64,000 nucleotides of DNA, taken from contig NZ_CP018839.1 in the NCBI RefSeq assembly GCF_001922305.1, positions 806,001 through 870,000 on the forward strand, given 5' to 3'. The position numbers were made by a program, and so were the translations under genes. The stretch comes from Thauera chlorobenzoica. Lineage in GTDB: Bacteria > Pseudomonadota > Gammaproteobacteria > Burkholderiales > Rhodocyclaceae. Of this stretch, positions 32,536-42,509 are shown piece by piece; the stretch's first letter is position 1, and every line of letters starts with the position of its first letter. Below the pieces are notes generated by a model. The model worked only from the letters and a program-made list of their open reading frames with translations, was not told the origin of the DNA and made no database searches.

Positions 32536-35310
32536 TCAGGCTTCCCGTGCCAGCAGACGGAACAGCATGTGCAGCACCGCGCCGAGCACGGTGAGGAACA
32601 CGCCGAGGTCGAACAGCAGCGGGGTGCCGAGCGCCAGCCCGGCGGGGAAGATCCACCGCCCGGCAAGGAAGGCCTGGCCCTGCAGCAGGCCGATCAGGCC
32701 CGCGCCGGCGGCCACGGCCAGCCCGATCGCCAGCAGCGCCAGCGGCGGCAGGCGCAGCACCGCACGCGCCCGATCGACGCCGAAGGCCAGCGCCAGCAGC
32801 ACCGCGGCGCAGGCTGCCACCAGGCCGCCGATGAAGCCGCCTCCGGGCAGGTTGTGGCCGCGCCACAGCAGCACCAGCGCGATCAGGGCGAGCAGGGCGG
32901 ACAGCGGCAGGATGCCCTGGCGCAGCAGCACCGAAGCGAAATCGGCGCTGCCTTCGCGCGCGCCCCCGGTGTGCTCGTCGACGGAGCCGTTTCCCATGCG
33001 CCTGGCGGCGTGCCGGCTTCGCCTGCCGCCGCCAAGCAGGGGGGCGGCGGCCAGCCCGGCGAGGGCGACGACGAGGATCTCGCCCAGGGTGTCGAGGGCG
33101 CGGAAGTCCACCAGGATCACATTGACCACGTTGGCGCCCTTGCCCGCGGCCAGGCTGTGCTCGAGATACCACTGCGCGATGTCGCCGGGCAGCGGCTGGC
33201 TCACCGTGATCAGCATCATTGCGGCGACCACGGTGCCGATGACGATGGCGACGATGGCGTGGAAGCGCCGGGCTGCCGGCTTGCGCGAGCCCACCTGCCG
33301 CGTCGGCGGCAGCCGGCGCAGCACCAGGGCGAGGAAGATCACGGTGAGCGTCTCGACCATCAGCTGGGTGATCGCCACGTCCGGTGCGCGCGCGGCGAGA
33401 AAGATCAGCGCCAGGCCGAGGCCGCTCGCCCCCAGCGTGGCGACCAGCGCGACGCGACCGGGCATCGTCGCGGCGGCGGCGGCGCCCGCCATCGCGAGTA
33501 CACAGCCGAGCAGCGCGGCGACGTTCACCGGACTGGCCACCTCCGGCCACACCAGGTTGTCTGCGCTCGAGGCCACCAGCCCGATCAGCGCGAAGCCGGC
33601 GATCGCCAGCACCAGCGCGCTGATGTGCTGGCGCAGCGAGCCGTGCTGGAAACGGTCGGCCACCCGCGTAGCGAACGCGAACACGCGCTTGAGCAGGCGG
33701 TCCCAGATCATGTCGCCGCTCACCCGCCACAGCACCCGCCACAAGGATAGCCGGCGCCGCAGCCGGGTGCGCTGGAGGTAGAACAACACCCCGAGCGCCA
33801 CCGTGAGCAGGCTGGCGAGCAGGGCCGGGGTGAAGCCGCTCCACAGGTAGAGATTCACCGGCACCGTGGTGCGCGACACCGCCTGCACCGCGGCATCGAT
33901 CAGCCAGACCTCGGCGAGGTTGTTGAAGGCGCCGAAGATGAAGCCGCCGACCGCCAGCAGCATCGGCCCGATCCACATCGGCAGGCTGACCTCGTGCGGC
34001 GGGTGCGGATAGCGCCCCTCGCGGCCGAGGAAGGCGCGCACGAAGACGAGGCCGGCGGCGGTGAGCAGCAGGGCATTGGTGACGATCATCACCACGGTGG
34101 TGGCCCAGCCCGCCAGCCCCAGTTCGATCAGGCCGGCGTAGGTGAACTCCTTGGCGATGAAGCCGAAGAAGGGCGGCAGCCCGGCGTTGGAGAACGCCGC
34201 CAGCGCCACCGCGAAGCCGGTCAGCGGCATGTGCCGGATCAGCCCGCCCAGCAGCGCGATCTGGCGCGTGCCGGTGGCATGGTCGATGGCGCCCACCGCC
34301 ATGAACAGCGCCGCCTTGTAGAGGGCGTGCGCCACCAGGTAGATGGCGAAGGCCTGCAGGCCGTAATGGGTGTTGGTGCCGAGCAGCATGGTGAGCTGGC
34401 CGAGCACGGTCACCGTGGTGTAGGCAAGCACGCGCTTGAGGTCGGTCTGGCGGATCGCCAGCACCGCGCCGACGAGCGCGGTGGCGGCGCCGACGCTGAT
34501 CAGGATCGTGCCCCAGCTTGCCGAGCCGCCGAGCGCCGGGTTGAGGCGGGCGAGCAGGTACACGCCGGCCTTCACCATCGTCGCCGAGTGCAGGTAGGCC
34601 GACACCGGCGTCGGCGCCGCCATCGCGTTCGGCAGCCAGAGGTGGAAGGGCAGCTGCGCCGACTTGGTGAACGCGCCGATCAGCACCAGCGCGAGGATCG
34701 CCGGGTAGAGCGCATGGCCGGCGATGGCCTCGACCGCCAGCGTGGAGAACTGCCAGCTGCCGCCGACGTTACCGAGCAGGATCAGTCCGGCGAGCAGGGC
34801 CAGCCCGCCGCCGCCGGTGATCAGCAGCGCCTGCAGTGCCGCGCGGCGCGAATCCGCCTTGTCGTGCTGGAAGGCGATGAGCAGGAAGGAAGTGACGCTG
34901 GTCAGCTCCCAGAACACGAACATCGCGATCAGGTCGTCGGCCAGCACCAGGCCGAGCATCGCCGCCATGAAGCCGAGCAGATAGGCGTAGAAGCGCCCGA
35001 GGTGGTGGTGGTCCGACAGATAGGCGCCCGCATAGAGCACGATCAGGGTGCCGATCCCGCTGATCAGCAGCGCGAACAGCAGGGACAGGCCGTCGAGGCG
35101 GAAAGTGATTCCGATCTCGAGTGCGGGCACCCAGGCCAGGGTTTGGGTGAGGGTGCCGCCCTGCGCCACTTCGGGCACGAGCGACAGGAAATGGCCGAAC
35201 ACCGCCAGCGGCGCCAGGGCCAGCAACCATCCGGCGCGCTCGTCGAAGGCGCGCGCGAGCAGAGGCGCGAGCAGCATCGCGCAGGCGATGAGGCCTACGC
35301 TCGCGAGCAT
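32536..35310 (-). CDS. mrpA: Na+(K+)/H+ antiporter subunit A/B fusion, Mrp system 2
   Basis: A 924-residue MrpA-MrpB fusion. The MrpA part has VFWELTSVTSFLLIAFQ and QLPFHLWLPNAMAAPTPVSA followed by YLHSATMVKAG; the C-terminal MrpB part has LLWRGHNLPGGGFIGGLVAA. AAAGGA lies 7 bases before the ATG. First gene of a leftward operon (A/B, C, D, E, F, G) that is complete, so a second functional complex is expected. It is diverged from the copy at 19.1 kb, which argues for separate acquisition or old duplication. Confidence 0.94.
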   Translation of the reverse strand: MLASVGLIACAMLLAPLLARAFDERAGWLLALAPLAVFGHFLSLVPEVAQGGTLTQTLAWVPALEIGITFRLDGLSLLFALLISGIGTLIVLYAGAYLSDHHHLGRFYAYLLGFMAAMLGLVLADDLIAMFVFWELTSVTSFLLIAFQHDKADSRRAALQALLITGGGGLALLAGLILLGNVGGSWQFSTLAVEAIAGHALYPAILALVLIGAFTKSAQLPFHLWLPNAMAAPTPVSAYLHSATMVKAGVYLLARLNPALGGSASWGTILISVGAATALVGAVLAIRQTDLKRVLAYTTVTVLGQLTMLLGTNTHYGLQAFAIYLVAHALYKAALFMAVGAIDHATGTRQIALLGGLIRHMPLTGFAVALAAFSNAGLPPFFGFIAKEFTYAGLIELGLAGWATTVVMIVTNALLLTAAGLVFVRAFLGREGRYPHPPHEVSLPMWIGPMLLAVGGFIFGAFNNLAEVWLIDAAVQAVSRTTVPVNLYLWSGFTPALLASLLTVALGVLFYLQRTRLRRRLSLWRVLWRVSGDMIWDRLLKRVFAFATRVADRFQHGSLRQHISALVLAIAGFALIGLVASSADNLVWPEVASPVNVAALLGCVLAMAGAAAAATMPGRVALVATLGASGLGLALIFLAARAPDVAITQLMVETLTVIFLALVLRRLPPTRQVGSRKPAARRFHAIVAIVIGTVVAAMMLITVSQPLPGDIAQWYLEHSLAAGKGANVVNVILVDFRALDTLGEILVVALAGLAAAPLLGGGRRSRHAARRMGNGSVDEHTGGAREGSADFASVLLRQGILPLSALLALIALVLLWRGHNLPGGGFIGGLVAACAAVLLALAFGVDRARAVLRLPPLALLAIGLAVAAGAGLIGLLQGQAFLAGRWIFPAGLALGTPLLFDLGVFLTVLGAVLHMLFRLLAREA

Positions 35311-35352
35311 CGCCCAGTCCTTTCATGCCGCATCCGGCCCGCCTCCCCGAAC

Positions 35353-35373
35353 GGCGCCCTGCGGCGCCTTTTT
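35353..35373 (+). terminator. Hairpin with T-tract
   Basis: GGCGCC-CTGC-GGCGCC followed by five T on the plus strand. No plus-strand gene ends just before it, and both neighbours are leftward, so its role is unclear; it may block antisense transcription. Confidence 0.4.
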
Positions 35374-35449
35374 GTTCTGATCGTGGAAAACAGACCGCCC
35401 GCCTCGCTTCGAGGTTCCGCTGCCGCCCTGGCCGGAAGCGGCCGCGCGT

Positions 35450-35665
35450 TCAGTGCACGGCGTGCGGCGCGTGGCGGTGGATCAGGGCCTTGAACTCGGG
35501 ATGCGCTTCGTACAAACCGCTGCGTCGGGCAAAGCAGTGCGCGAGCGGGCAGGCCTGCCCGGGCGGGCAGCCGTGTTCGCAGGCGCATTCGCGGCGGGTT
35601 TCATCGAGCAGCACCATTTCGTGGACGACCTCACAGCGGCCGATCGGGGCGTCGAAAATGCTCAT
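35450..35665 (-). CDS. Small Cys-rich protein of unknown function
   Basis: A 71-residue protein with six Cys (residues 11, 27, 29, 33, 39, 44) in a CAC-x3-C-x5-C-x4-C arrangement, plus eight His, mostly near the C-terminus. AAGGAG is 6 bases before the ATG, which fixes this start over an in-frame upstream ATG. No signal peptide or membrane segment. The Cys/His spacing suggests a bound metal or iron-sulfur cluster, but I recognise no family. Two Crp/Fnr-type palindromes lie upstream, so oxygen or nitric-oxide control is likely. Confidence 0.72.
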   Translation of the reverse strand: MSIFDAPIGRCEVVHEMVLLDETRRECACEHGCPPGQACPLAHCFARRSGLYEAHPEFKALIHRHAPHAVH

Positions 35666-35702
35666 GATGATCTCCTTGAACGGTAACGCAATGCGCTGGA
35701 TC

Positions 35703-35716
35703 GTGACCGATGTCAC
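35703..35716. promoter_or_regulatory. Second Crp/Fnr-like inverted repeat
   Basis: GTGAC-CGAT-GTCAC, a perfect 5-4-5 inverted repeat, 38 bases before the start of the Cys-rich gene. It resembles both a CRP half-site pair (CGTGA-N6-TCACA, 9 of 10) and the DNR/NnrR consensus TTGAC-N4-GTCAA (8 of 10). Confidence 0.5.
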
Positions 35717-35777
35717 AACCGGCTTCCTTTCAAGTCTAGGCTCGGGCAGATTTCTTGCTGGGAGATCGGAGCCGGAC

Positions 35778-35791
35778 TTGATTGAAATCAA
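35778..35791. promoter_or_regulatory. Perfect FNR/Anr box
   Basis: TTGATTGAAATCAA fits TTGAT-N4-ATCAA at all 10 fixed positions. It is 113 bases upstream of the Cys-rich gene's ATG (leftward). A TAGACT -10 candidate (minus strand, 35733-35738) is centred 49 bases away, closer to class I than class II spacing. Confidence 0.7.
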
Positions 35792-35879
35792 GCCAGGAGC
35801 CTCGGTGGGTGAGGTGCAGCGCGGGATCAGGCGCTTGCCGGCGGTGATGTCCGGGTAGGTTCGAGCAGAACCGGCGGCG

Positions 35880-38800
35880 CTACGTCATCCACATCTCGCC
35901 CAGCGCCTTGGCCTGCTGTAGCACCAGTTCCACCGCGCCTTCCTGCTGGTCGGGCGGGTATTTGTACTTGCGCAGGATGCGTTTGATCATGAGGCGCAGC
36001 CTGGCACGTACGCTCTCCCGCGCCGACCAGTCGACGCTCAGGTTCTGGCGCAGGTTTTCGGTGAGTTCGTGGGCGATCTTCTTCAGGGTTTCGTCGGAAA
36101 GTTCGCGCACCGCCGATTCGTTGTCGGCCAGGGCGTCGTAGAAGCGAAGCTCATCCTCGCTCAGTCCCAGCTGCTCGCCCCGGCTGGCGGCGGCGCGGAA
36201 TTTCTTCGCCATCCCGATCAGATCTTCGATCACCTGGGCGGTTTCGATGGTGCGGTTCTGGTAGCGCTTGATGACGTTGGCGAGGAGCTCGGAGAACTTC
36301 TTCTCCTGCACCAGGTTGCCGCCGAAGCGGCTCTTGATCTCGCCTTCCAGCAGGCGCTCCAGCAGTTCCACCGCCAGGTTGCGCTCGGGCAGATTTTTTA
36401 CTTCGGCGAGGAAGGCGTCATCGAGGATGCCGATGTTGGGTTTGTCGAGGCCGACGGCATCGAACACGTCCACCACGTCTTCCGACACCACGGCGGCGCC
36501 GATGATCTGGCGGATGGCCCGCTCCCGTTGTTCGTCGGTTTTCTTCTGCAGGCTGAGATCGCGCTTGGTGAGGATCACCTTCACCGCCTGCAGGAAGGCG
36601 ACTTCCTCGCGCAGGGCCCTGGCTTCGTCCAGGGTGCAGCACAGGGTGAAGGCCTTGCTCATCGCCAGGGCGGTATCGGCAAAGCGCTTCTTGCCGTCCT
36701 TCTGCCCCAGCACATGGTTGGCCGCCCCGGCCAGGCGCTTGTGGCTGGCGCTGAGAAAATCGCTGTAGTCGTAGCCGTGCAGCAGGGCGCGCAGGATGTC
36801 GAGCTTCTCCTCCAGCACCGCGTAGGCTTCCGCGGCATCCACCGTCGGGCGGCCGCGGCCCTTGCTCGCGGTGTATTCCTTGAGCGCGCTCTTGAGCTCG
36901 TTGGCAATGCCGATGTAATCGACCACCAGCCCGCCCTGCTTGTCCTTGAACACCCGGTTCACCCGGGCGATGGCCTGCATCAGGTTATGCCCCTTCATCG
37001 GCTTGTCCACGTACAGGGTATGAACGCAGGGGGCGTCGAAGCCGGTGAGCCACATGTCACGCACGATCACCAGACGCAGCGGGTCGGCGGGATCCTTGAA
37101 GCGCTTCTCCAGCCGCTTTTTCACCTGGGCGCTATAGAGGTGCGGGCGTAAGAGCGCCTTGTCGCTGGCGGACCCCGTCATCACGATCTTGATGGCGCCT
37201 TGCTCCGGGTCCGGGCTGTGCCAGTCGGGGCGCAGCTTGATGATCTCGTTGTAGAGATGGACGCAGATTTCCCGGCTCATCGCCACCACCATGGCCTTGC
37301 CGCTCTGGGCTTGGTTGCGCTCCTCGAAATGGGCCACCAGATCGGCGGCGACGCTGGCGATACGCGGCTCGGCGCCGACCACCTTTTCCAGCGCCGCCCA
37401 TTTGCTCTTCAGCCGGGCCTGCTGGCTTTCTTCCTCGTCTTCGGCGAGCTCATCGACCTCGTCGTCGATGGCCGGCAGGTCTTCCTGCTTCAGCGACAGC
37501 TTGGCCAGGCGGGATTCGAAGTAGATCGCCACCGTGGCGCCGTCTTCCTTGGCTTGCTGCATGTCGTAGACGTGGATGTAGTCGCCGAACACGGCGCGGG
37601 TATCGCGGTCCTCGCTGGACACCGGGGTGCCGGTGAAGGCGACGAAGGTGGCGCGGGGCAGGGCGTCGCGCAGATGCTGGGCGTAGCCCACCTGGTAGCG
37701 CGCCACGGGCTCCGCCGCTTGCAGTGCCTGCCCGTCGTTGGCGGCGGCGCTGGCAATGGCCCGGGGCTTGAAGGTCCTGAGCCGGGCCTCGAAGCCGTAC
37801 TGGGTGCGGTGGGCCTCGTCGGCGATCACCACGATGTTGTGCCGATCGGAGAGCAGCGGAAAAACGTCCTCGTCCTCGCCGGGCATGAACTTCTGGATGG
37901 TGGCGAAGACGATACCGCCCGAGGGGCGGTTGCCGAGCAGCCGGCGCAGTTCCTGGCGGGTGCCGGCCTGCACCGGCTGTTCGCGCAGCAGATCCTGCGC
38001 CAGGCTGAAGACGCCAAAGAGCTGGCCGTCCAGATCGTTGCGGTCGGTGATGACCACGATGGTCGGGTTCTCCATCGCCGCTTCGCGCATCACCCGGGCG
38101 GCAAAGCAGGTCATGGTGATGCTCTTGCCGCTGCCCTGGGTGTGCCACACCACGCCGCCCTTGCCTTTGGTTGTGGCCGGGCCGTCGGGACGGGAAGCCG
38201 TCACCACCTGCTGGATCGCAGCGCGCACCGCATGGAACTGGTGATACCCCGCCACCTTCTTGACCAGGGTGCCGTCGTCCTCGAACAGCACGAAATAGCG
38301 CAGGTAGTCGAGCAGCATGGCTGGCGCCAAGAGGCCGCGCACCAGGGTTTCCAGCTCGTTGAACTGGCCCAGCGGGTCGAGCGTCACGCCGTCGATGGTG
38401 CGCCACTGCATGAAGCGCTCGGCGCTGGCGGAGAGCGATCCCAGCCGCGCCTCGCTGCCGTCGGAAATCACCAGTAGCTCGTTGTACTGGAAGACGTCGG
38501 CAATCTGTTCCTTGTAGGTCTGGATCTGGTCGAAGGCCTTCCAGATGTCGGCGTTCTCGTCCGCCGGGTTCTTCAGCTCGATCAGCACCAGCGGCAGGCC
38601 GTTGATGAACAGGATGATGTCGGGGCGGCGGGTGTGGTGCGCTCCCTTGGTCGAGAACTGATTGATGGCCAGCCACTCGTTGCGCGAGGGCGATTTGCCA
38701 AACTCAGCCCAGTCGATCAGGCGCACGAAATCGCCCCGGGTGTCGCCTTCCACCGGGTACTGCACCGGCACCCCATTGACCAGGAACTTGTGCAACTGCC

Positions 38801-39050
38801 GGTTGGCCGCCAGCAGCGAGGGCACGCCCAGCTCCATGACCTGCTTGTAGGCATCTTCCCTGGCCGAGGCGGGAATCTGCGGGTTCAGGCGGTGGATGGC
38901 CTCGCGCAGGCGGAACGGCAGCAGCACCTGGCGGTAATCCGCCCGCTCGGGCGTGTCGCCATCCGGGGCAATGTCCGGGCCGTAGCGGTGGCTGTAGCCG
39001 ACTTCCGCCAGCCAGCCGAGGGCTTCCTGTTCGAGTTGGTCTTCGGTCAA
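35880..39050 (-). CDS. hsdR: Type I restriction enzyme, R (translocase/endonuclease) subunit
   Basis: A 1056-residue HsdR. The N-terminal RecB-like nuclease has RRPDIILF (about residue 142) and IELKNPAD (about 158), the D...ExK centre. The SF2 translocase follows with GSGKS (about 305) and DEAH in [11 protein letters not shown] (about 415), then [19 protein letters not shown]. The start is TTG, overlapping the upstream stop as TTGA; the same N-terminal codons appear with ATG in the disrupted ORF near 43277. The last gene of the leftward operon. It cuts DNA lacking the HsdM/S methyl mark after ATP-driven translocation. Confidence 0.96.
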   Translation of the reverse strand: MTEDQLEQEALGWLAEVGYSHRYGPDIAPDGDTPERADYRQVLLPFRLREAIHRLNPQIPASAREDAYKQVMELGVPSLLAANRQLHKFLVNGVPVQYPVEGDTRGDFVRLIDWAEFGKSPSRNEWLAINQFSTKGAHHTRRPDIILFINGLPLVLIELKNPADENADIWKAFDQIQTYKEQIADVFQYNELLVISDGSEARLGSLSASAERFMQWRTIDGVTLDPLGQFNELETLVRGLLAPAMLLDYLRYFVLFEDDGTLVKKVAGYHQFHAVRAAIQQVVTASRPDGPATTKGKGGVVWHTQGSGKSITMTCFAARVMREAAMENPTIVVITDRNDLDGQLFGVFSLAQDLLREQPVQAGTRQELRRLLGNRPSGGIVFATIQKFMPGEDEDVFPLLSDRHNIVVIADEAHRTQYGFEARLRTFKPRAIASAAANDGQALQAAEPVARYQVGYAQHLRDALPRATFVAFTGTPVSSEDRDTRAVFGDYIHVYDMQQAKEDGATVAIYFESRLAKLSLKQEDLPAIDDEVDELAEDEEESQQARLKSKWAALEKVVGAEPRIASVAADLVAHFEERNQAQSGKAMVVAMSREICVHLYNEIIKLRPDWHSPDPEQGAIKIVMTGSASDKALLRPHLYSAQVKKRLEKRFKDPADPLRLVIVRDMWLTGFDAPCVHTLYVDKPMKGHNLMQAIARVNRVFKDKQGGLVVDYIGIANELKSALKEYTASKGRGRPTVDAAEAYAVLEEKLDILRALLHGYDYSDFLSASHKRLAGAANHVLGQKDGKKRFADTALAMSKAFTLCCTLDEARALREEVAFLQAVKVILTKRDLSLQKKTDEQRERAIRQIIGAAVVSEDVVDVFDAVGLDKPNIGILDDAFLAEVKNLPERNLAVELLERLLEGEIKSRFGGNLVQEKKFSELLANVIKRYQNRTIETAQVIEDLIGMAKKFRAAASRGEQLGLSEDELRFYDALADNESAVRELSDETLKKIAHELTENLRQNLSVDWSARESVRARLRLMIKRILRKYKYPPDQQEGAVELVLQQAKALGEMWMT

Positions 39051-40555
39051 TTCAGAACCTCCCAGTACCCGCCTTTGTTGGGGCCAACGCGCCGCAGTCT
39101 GTCTCCGGCTTTGAGCTTGGCTAGTTGCAGCTCGATGGCACGCTGGCTCAGGTCGAGCTGTGCCGCCAGCTGGCGGGCTGTCAGGCTTGGGGTTTGTTTC
39201 AACAGGGCAAGCACCCGGCTTGCGGTTTCTTCCGAAGTTTCTTCCGAAGTTTCTTCCGAAGTTTCTTCCGAAGTTTCTTCCGAAGTTTCGGTGAGCTTGG
39301 CGCTCCCCGGCGCCCAGCTCATCTCCAGCACCGTCTGGTCAAACGGCTCGAAGCTGTCGAACAGGCGTAGCCCATGACCTTCCTGCTCCCAGCCGCTGCG
39401 AATCTTCGGCACCCCGGACCCGGCCCGTTCGCCCAGATTGATCAGCAGGAACATCTGGTGCAGCGTCCGGTTGCGGCAATCGCTGGCGCCGCCGTGCAGC
39501 GCCTGGGCGACCGGCAGGCGCATCGTGCCGGGGTTGCGGAAGCTGAAGCCGCCGGGCGACTTCACCACCAGCACCGAGGCCCGGTCCGAGTAATCGGCAT
39601 GGATCAGGCAATTCACCAGCGCCTCGCGCAGCGCCTGGTGGGTTGGCGTGTCGTCGATGCGCACCCCGTCCCTGAGTGCGAACGGCACCTTCAGATCCGC
39701 CGTCAGCTTGCGGATCACCCGCCGGAAAAAGTCGTACAGATTGCCGGACCACGAACCATCGGGCACCACCCGATCCAGCCAGCGGGTTGGCGAATCCGGG
39801 TCGCCGGTCTGCTCCTGATAATCGACAAAATACAGCGGAAAGGCTTCGGGAATCGCCGGCCAGCGGCCAAACATCAACAAGCCTGCCGCCGTCAGCCCTG
39901 ACTGACCGGAAGTTCTATCCTCGCGCCAGCCGCCCGCCCTCTGCAGAAATGCCTGGTCATCCAGTGCAATCCACGGATGCCCGGGGCGATGCACGGCAAA
40001 GGCGTTCCGGTACGCGTGCAGGCTGTCCAGGTCCAGATCATCCAGCCCGAACTTGTCCAGAATGCGCGTATCCCGGCTGTCCTCCAGTTGCTCGGCCAGC
40101 AGGCGCTTGACCGTTGCCTCGTCGCACTGCCGGTCGCCATCATTCAGCCGCCGCCAGGTCTGGCCCAGCGGCTGGCCGTTGAGGAACACCGGCCGCTGCT
40201 GGCGGGTGGCAGCGGGAATGCGCACGACCAGAATCGACTTGCCCTCAATGCGGACTTCTTCCACATCGGCATCGCTCAGCAGATTGACGCTGACCTTGGC
40301 GCGGTTGTTCAGTGTGTTGAACAGGTCGGCGCGCAGCTTGGCAGGGTTTTCCAGTCCGGCAATGCTGAAGCGGCCAGCCTTTTCCCGCACCCCCAGCAAG
40401 ACCACGCCACCATGGGCATTGGCCATGGCCGAATAGGTCGGCCAGAAATCCCTCGGAATTTCTCCCTTGCCGTCCTGCCCTTGGGCGAGTTTGCATTCCA
40501 GCTCCCCGGTTTCGGCGAGATGGCTCAGATCGTCGAGGATTTGCAGGTTGAACAT
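39047..40555 (-). CDS. AlbA-domain (Schlafen-like) ATP-binding protein 2
   Basis: A 502-residue protein. The N-terminal AlbA_2/Schlafen domain is in [20 protein letters not shown] and [20 protein letters not shown]; the middle has a GHKL-like ATP-binding region ([34 protein letters not shown]); the end is a winged helix ([18 protein letters not shown]). Between them is a Thr-Ser-Glu-Glu run from a 12-base tandem repeat. It overlaps hsdR by four bases and the stop of the small mosaic ORF by one. Such proteins are common inside restriction loci; their function there is not established. Confidence 0.85.
   Translation of the reverse strand: MFNLQILDDLSHLAETGELECKLAQGQDGKGEIPRDFWPTYSAMANAHGGVVLLGVREKAGRFSIAGLENPAKLRADLFNTLNNRAKVSVNLLSDADVEEVRIEGKSILVVRIPAATRQQRPVFLNGQPLGQTWRRLNDGDRQCDEATVKRLLAEQLEDSRDTRILDKFGLDDLDLDSLHAYRNAFAVHRPGHPWIALDDQAFLQRAGGWREDRTSGQSGLTAAGLLMFGRWPAIPEAFPLYFVDYQEQTGDPDSPTRWLDRVVPDGSWSGNLYDFFRRVIRKLTADLKVPFALRDGVRIDDTPTHQALREALVNCLIHADYSDRASVLVVKSPGGFSFRNPGTMRLPVAQALHGGASDCRNRTLHQMFLLINLGERAGSGVPKIRSGWEQEGHGLRLFDSFEPFDQTVLEMSWAPGSAKLTETSEETSEETSEETSEETSEETASRVLALLKQTPSLTARQLAAQLDLSQRAIELQLAKLKAGDRLRRVGPNKGGYWEVLN
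39226..39290. repeat. 12-bp tandem repeat inside AlbA protein 2
   Basis: Five exact copies of TTTCTTCCGAAG plus five bases of a sixth. On the coding (minus) strand each adds four residues, Glu-Glu-Thr-Ser. Copy-number change would alter linker length without shifting frame. Confidence 0.95.
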
Positions 40556-40831
40556 CAGATGGCCTTGACCCTTTCGCTCTCGGTCACCCGCATGGCGAAG
40601 TTCAGCAGTGCCCGAAATGAGAACATGTCCAGTCCAGGCCCCTTGGCACCCCAGCCTTGGGCTTCCTGCCGCGTCAGAATCTCCTGCCCGATGCGCTCGT
40701 AAAGCTGCACCAGTTCGGCATTGACCGCCAGCGCTGCCCGTTGCCGGGCACGGGCGATGTCCGGGCCGTAGCGAGGGGTGTAGCCGACTTTCGCCAGCCA
40801 GCCCAGTGCTTCCTGTTCGAGTCGGTCTTCG
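40555..40831 (-). pseudogene. Mosaic small ORF, 3' part, split by IS66
   Basis: This is most of a 93-codon frame whose first codons lie beyond the IS element (start at 43277). It encodes an HsdR-like N-terminus ([17 protein letters not shown], then TPRYGPDIA; compare HsdR's [17 protein letters not shown]), then a DUF1016-like stretch (LVQLYERIGQEILTRQEAQG, then WGAKG; compare the YhcG-type gene at 46 kb), then SFRALLNFAMRVTESERVKA of unknown origin. The stop overlaps the next gene's start. Whether the unsplit ORF was functional is unknown; fragments of two neighbouring families suggest a recombination scar. Confidence 0.75.
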
Positions 40832-40860
40832 GTAAGCGGTAACTGCCCGGCGTCCTTGCC
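40832..40860. repeat. IS66 left inverted repeat
   Basis: Starts GTAAGCGG, the canonical IS66 terminus, and continues to the tnpC stop codon, which overlaps its last base. Matches the right end at 24 of 29 positions. Confidence 0.9.
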
Positions 40861-42509
40861 TACTTCGAGATTTCGAAGAGATCGGATCGCAGCGGATTGG
40901 CCGCGAAGTGTTGCTTCCACAGCCTTGGGGTGAGCTGCGCCACGTTGGCGGCCGGATACTGGCCGATGCGCTGGAGCACATCGACCAGGTACGTATAGGG
41001 GTCGATGTCGTGCAGGCGGCAGGTGGCGATCAGACTCTGCGCGATGCCCACGTACTTTGCCCCGACCTCGGTCCAGCAGAAGAGCCAGTTGCGACGGCCC
41101 ATCGGCACCACGCGTAGCGCCCGCTCCAGATGGTTGGTGTCGATCGGCACCTCGGGATCGGAGAGGTACACCTCGAGGGCGGCCCGGCGCTCGCGCACGT
41201 ACGCCATGGCGGTGGTGAGCGGTGAGCTGGGCAACAGGCCCTGGGATTCGAACTGGGCGTCGACCCAGGCGAAGAACTGCTGGAGCACGGGCTTGGCCTG
41301 CGCGAGCCGATGCGCGCGGCGTGCCTCACCGACGAGCCTGGCCTCGCGGATGTGCTTCTCCACCGCGTACAGTTTTCCGATCATCTCCAGCGCCTGGCCC
41401 GCACGCTCGGGCTCGAGCGCCTGCGCATCGAAGAACTTCCTCCTCGAGTGCGCCCAGCATTGCGCGTGCGTGAGCCCGCATTTTTCCGCGTAGCGTTCGT
41501 AGGCCGCATAGCCATCGGTAAGCAGCACCGCCCCCTCGGGCGGCGGGTCGGTGCCCAGGGTCTGCGCAATGTGCTTGCCACTGCGCCCCTCGTGATAGGC
41601 GAAGCAGATTTCGTCACGCTCGCCATAGACCGGCCAGAAGTAGCCGCCCTTCATCTTGCCCGGGCCGGCCCGGCCGGCCTTGATCGGGGTCTCGTCCATC
41701 GCCTTGATGCGGCTCGCGCGGATCGAGTCGAGTTGGGCCGTGAAGATGGGTTCGAGCAGCGACAGCGCCCCGTGAGTGAGCTGCGTGAGCCACGGGCGCG
41801 AAACCTTGATGCCGTTGTCCCCGAGCCGCTGGTGCTGGCGGTACAGCGGCTGGTGGTAGCAGAACTTGTCGGTGATGAGCCCGGCGACGAAGCTCACATC
41901 GGCGCGGCTGCCGCGAATCACCCCCTCGGGTGCCGCCGGGCAGGAAATCGCCTGGGTGTCGAGGCGCTTGATCACCGGACGCACATACTTGAGGATCACG
42001 TAGCTGCCCGGGCGCTGTGCCAGGCGGTGACTGACCTTCTCGCCGATCACCTCGAACTGGTCGGCGGTGAGCCCGTCGATTTCCGGGTTCGCCACGGCGA
42101 TGGTCTCGACCGGCACGCGGGCTTCGTCGAAGAACAGCGCCGATGCGTCGCCCGCGGCGTAATCGGTGGTGCGGGCCCGGCGGGTGTGGGCGGCGATGTC
42201 CTTGGCAGGGGGCGGCGGCGAGGATTCGGGCACCGGCAACTCGCCCAGGTTCATCTGATGCGGGCTCGCATCGACGATGCGCTTCTCGCTCTTCGCCCCG
42301 AAGAGCTGGCGCCGGAACCACTCGATCTGATGCTTCATCGCCTGGAACTCGAGCTGCAGGGCATCGAGTTGGCGGGCGGCGGCCGCGTTCGCCTGGGCCA
42401 GTGCGACGATTTGCTCGGGCGCCCAGCGGGCGGCCTCGGCGGGCGTCGGAATGGTCAGCGAAACGGGCGTCGTCATGGCCGGAATTTTACCGTAAAACCC
42501 AGCATTCAT
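40860..42509 (-). CDS. tnpC: IS66 transposase TnpC
   Basis: The 549-residue DDE transposase of IS66. Segments include a leucine-rich N-terminus (QLEFQAMKHQIEWFRRQLFG), a zinc-finger-like region, and catalytic residues in KAMDETPIKAG, LTDGYAAYERYAEKCG...AHSRRKF and THNLERALR-type TNHLERALRVVP. I use the ATG at 42509 because it overlaps the tnpB stop (ATGA); the ATG at 42476 (MTTPVSL) is an alternative. The stop lies inside the left inverted repeat. Confidence 0.93.
   Translation of the reverse strand: MNAGFYGKIPAMTTPVSLTIPTPAEAARWAPEQIVALAQANAAAARQLDALQLEFQAMKHQIEWFRRQLFGAKSEKRIVDASPHQMNLGELPVPESSPPPPAKDIAAHTRRARTTDYAAGDASALFFDEARVPVETIAVANPEIDGLTADQFEVIGEKVSHRLAQRPGSYVILKYVRPVIKRLDTQAISCPAAPEGVIRGSRADVSFVAGLITDKFCYHQPLYRQHQRLGDNGIKVSRPWLTQLTHGALSLLEPIFTAQLDSIRASRIKAMDETPIKAGRAGPGKMKGGYFWPVYGERDEICFAYHEGRSGKHIAQTLGTDPPPEGAVLLTDGYAAYERYAEKCGLTHAQCWAHSRRKFFDAQALEPERAGQALEMIGKLYAVEKHIREARLVGEARRAHRLAQAKPVLQQFFAWVDAQFESQGLLPSSPLTTAMAYVRERRAALEVYLSDPEVPIDTNHLERALRVVPMGRRNWLFCWTEVGAKYVGIAQSLIATCRLHDIDPYTYLVDVLQRIGQYPAANVAQLTPRLWKQHFAANPLRSDLFEISK

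Noticed and set aside
39226..39290. CRISPR-like array
   Set aside because: Units are 12 bp with no spacers and are in frame inside a gene.
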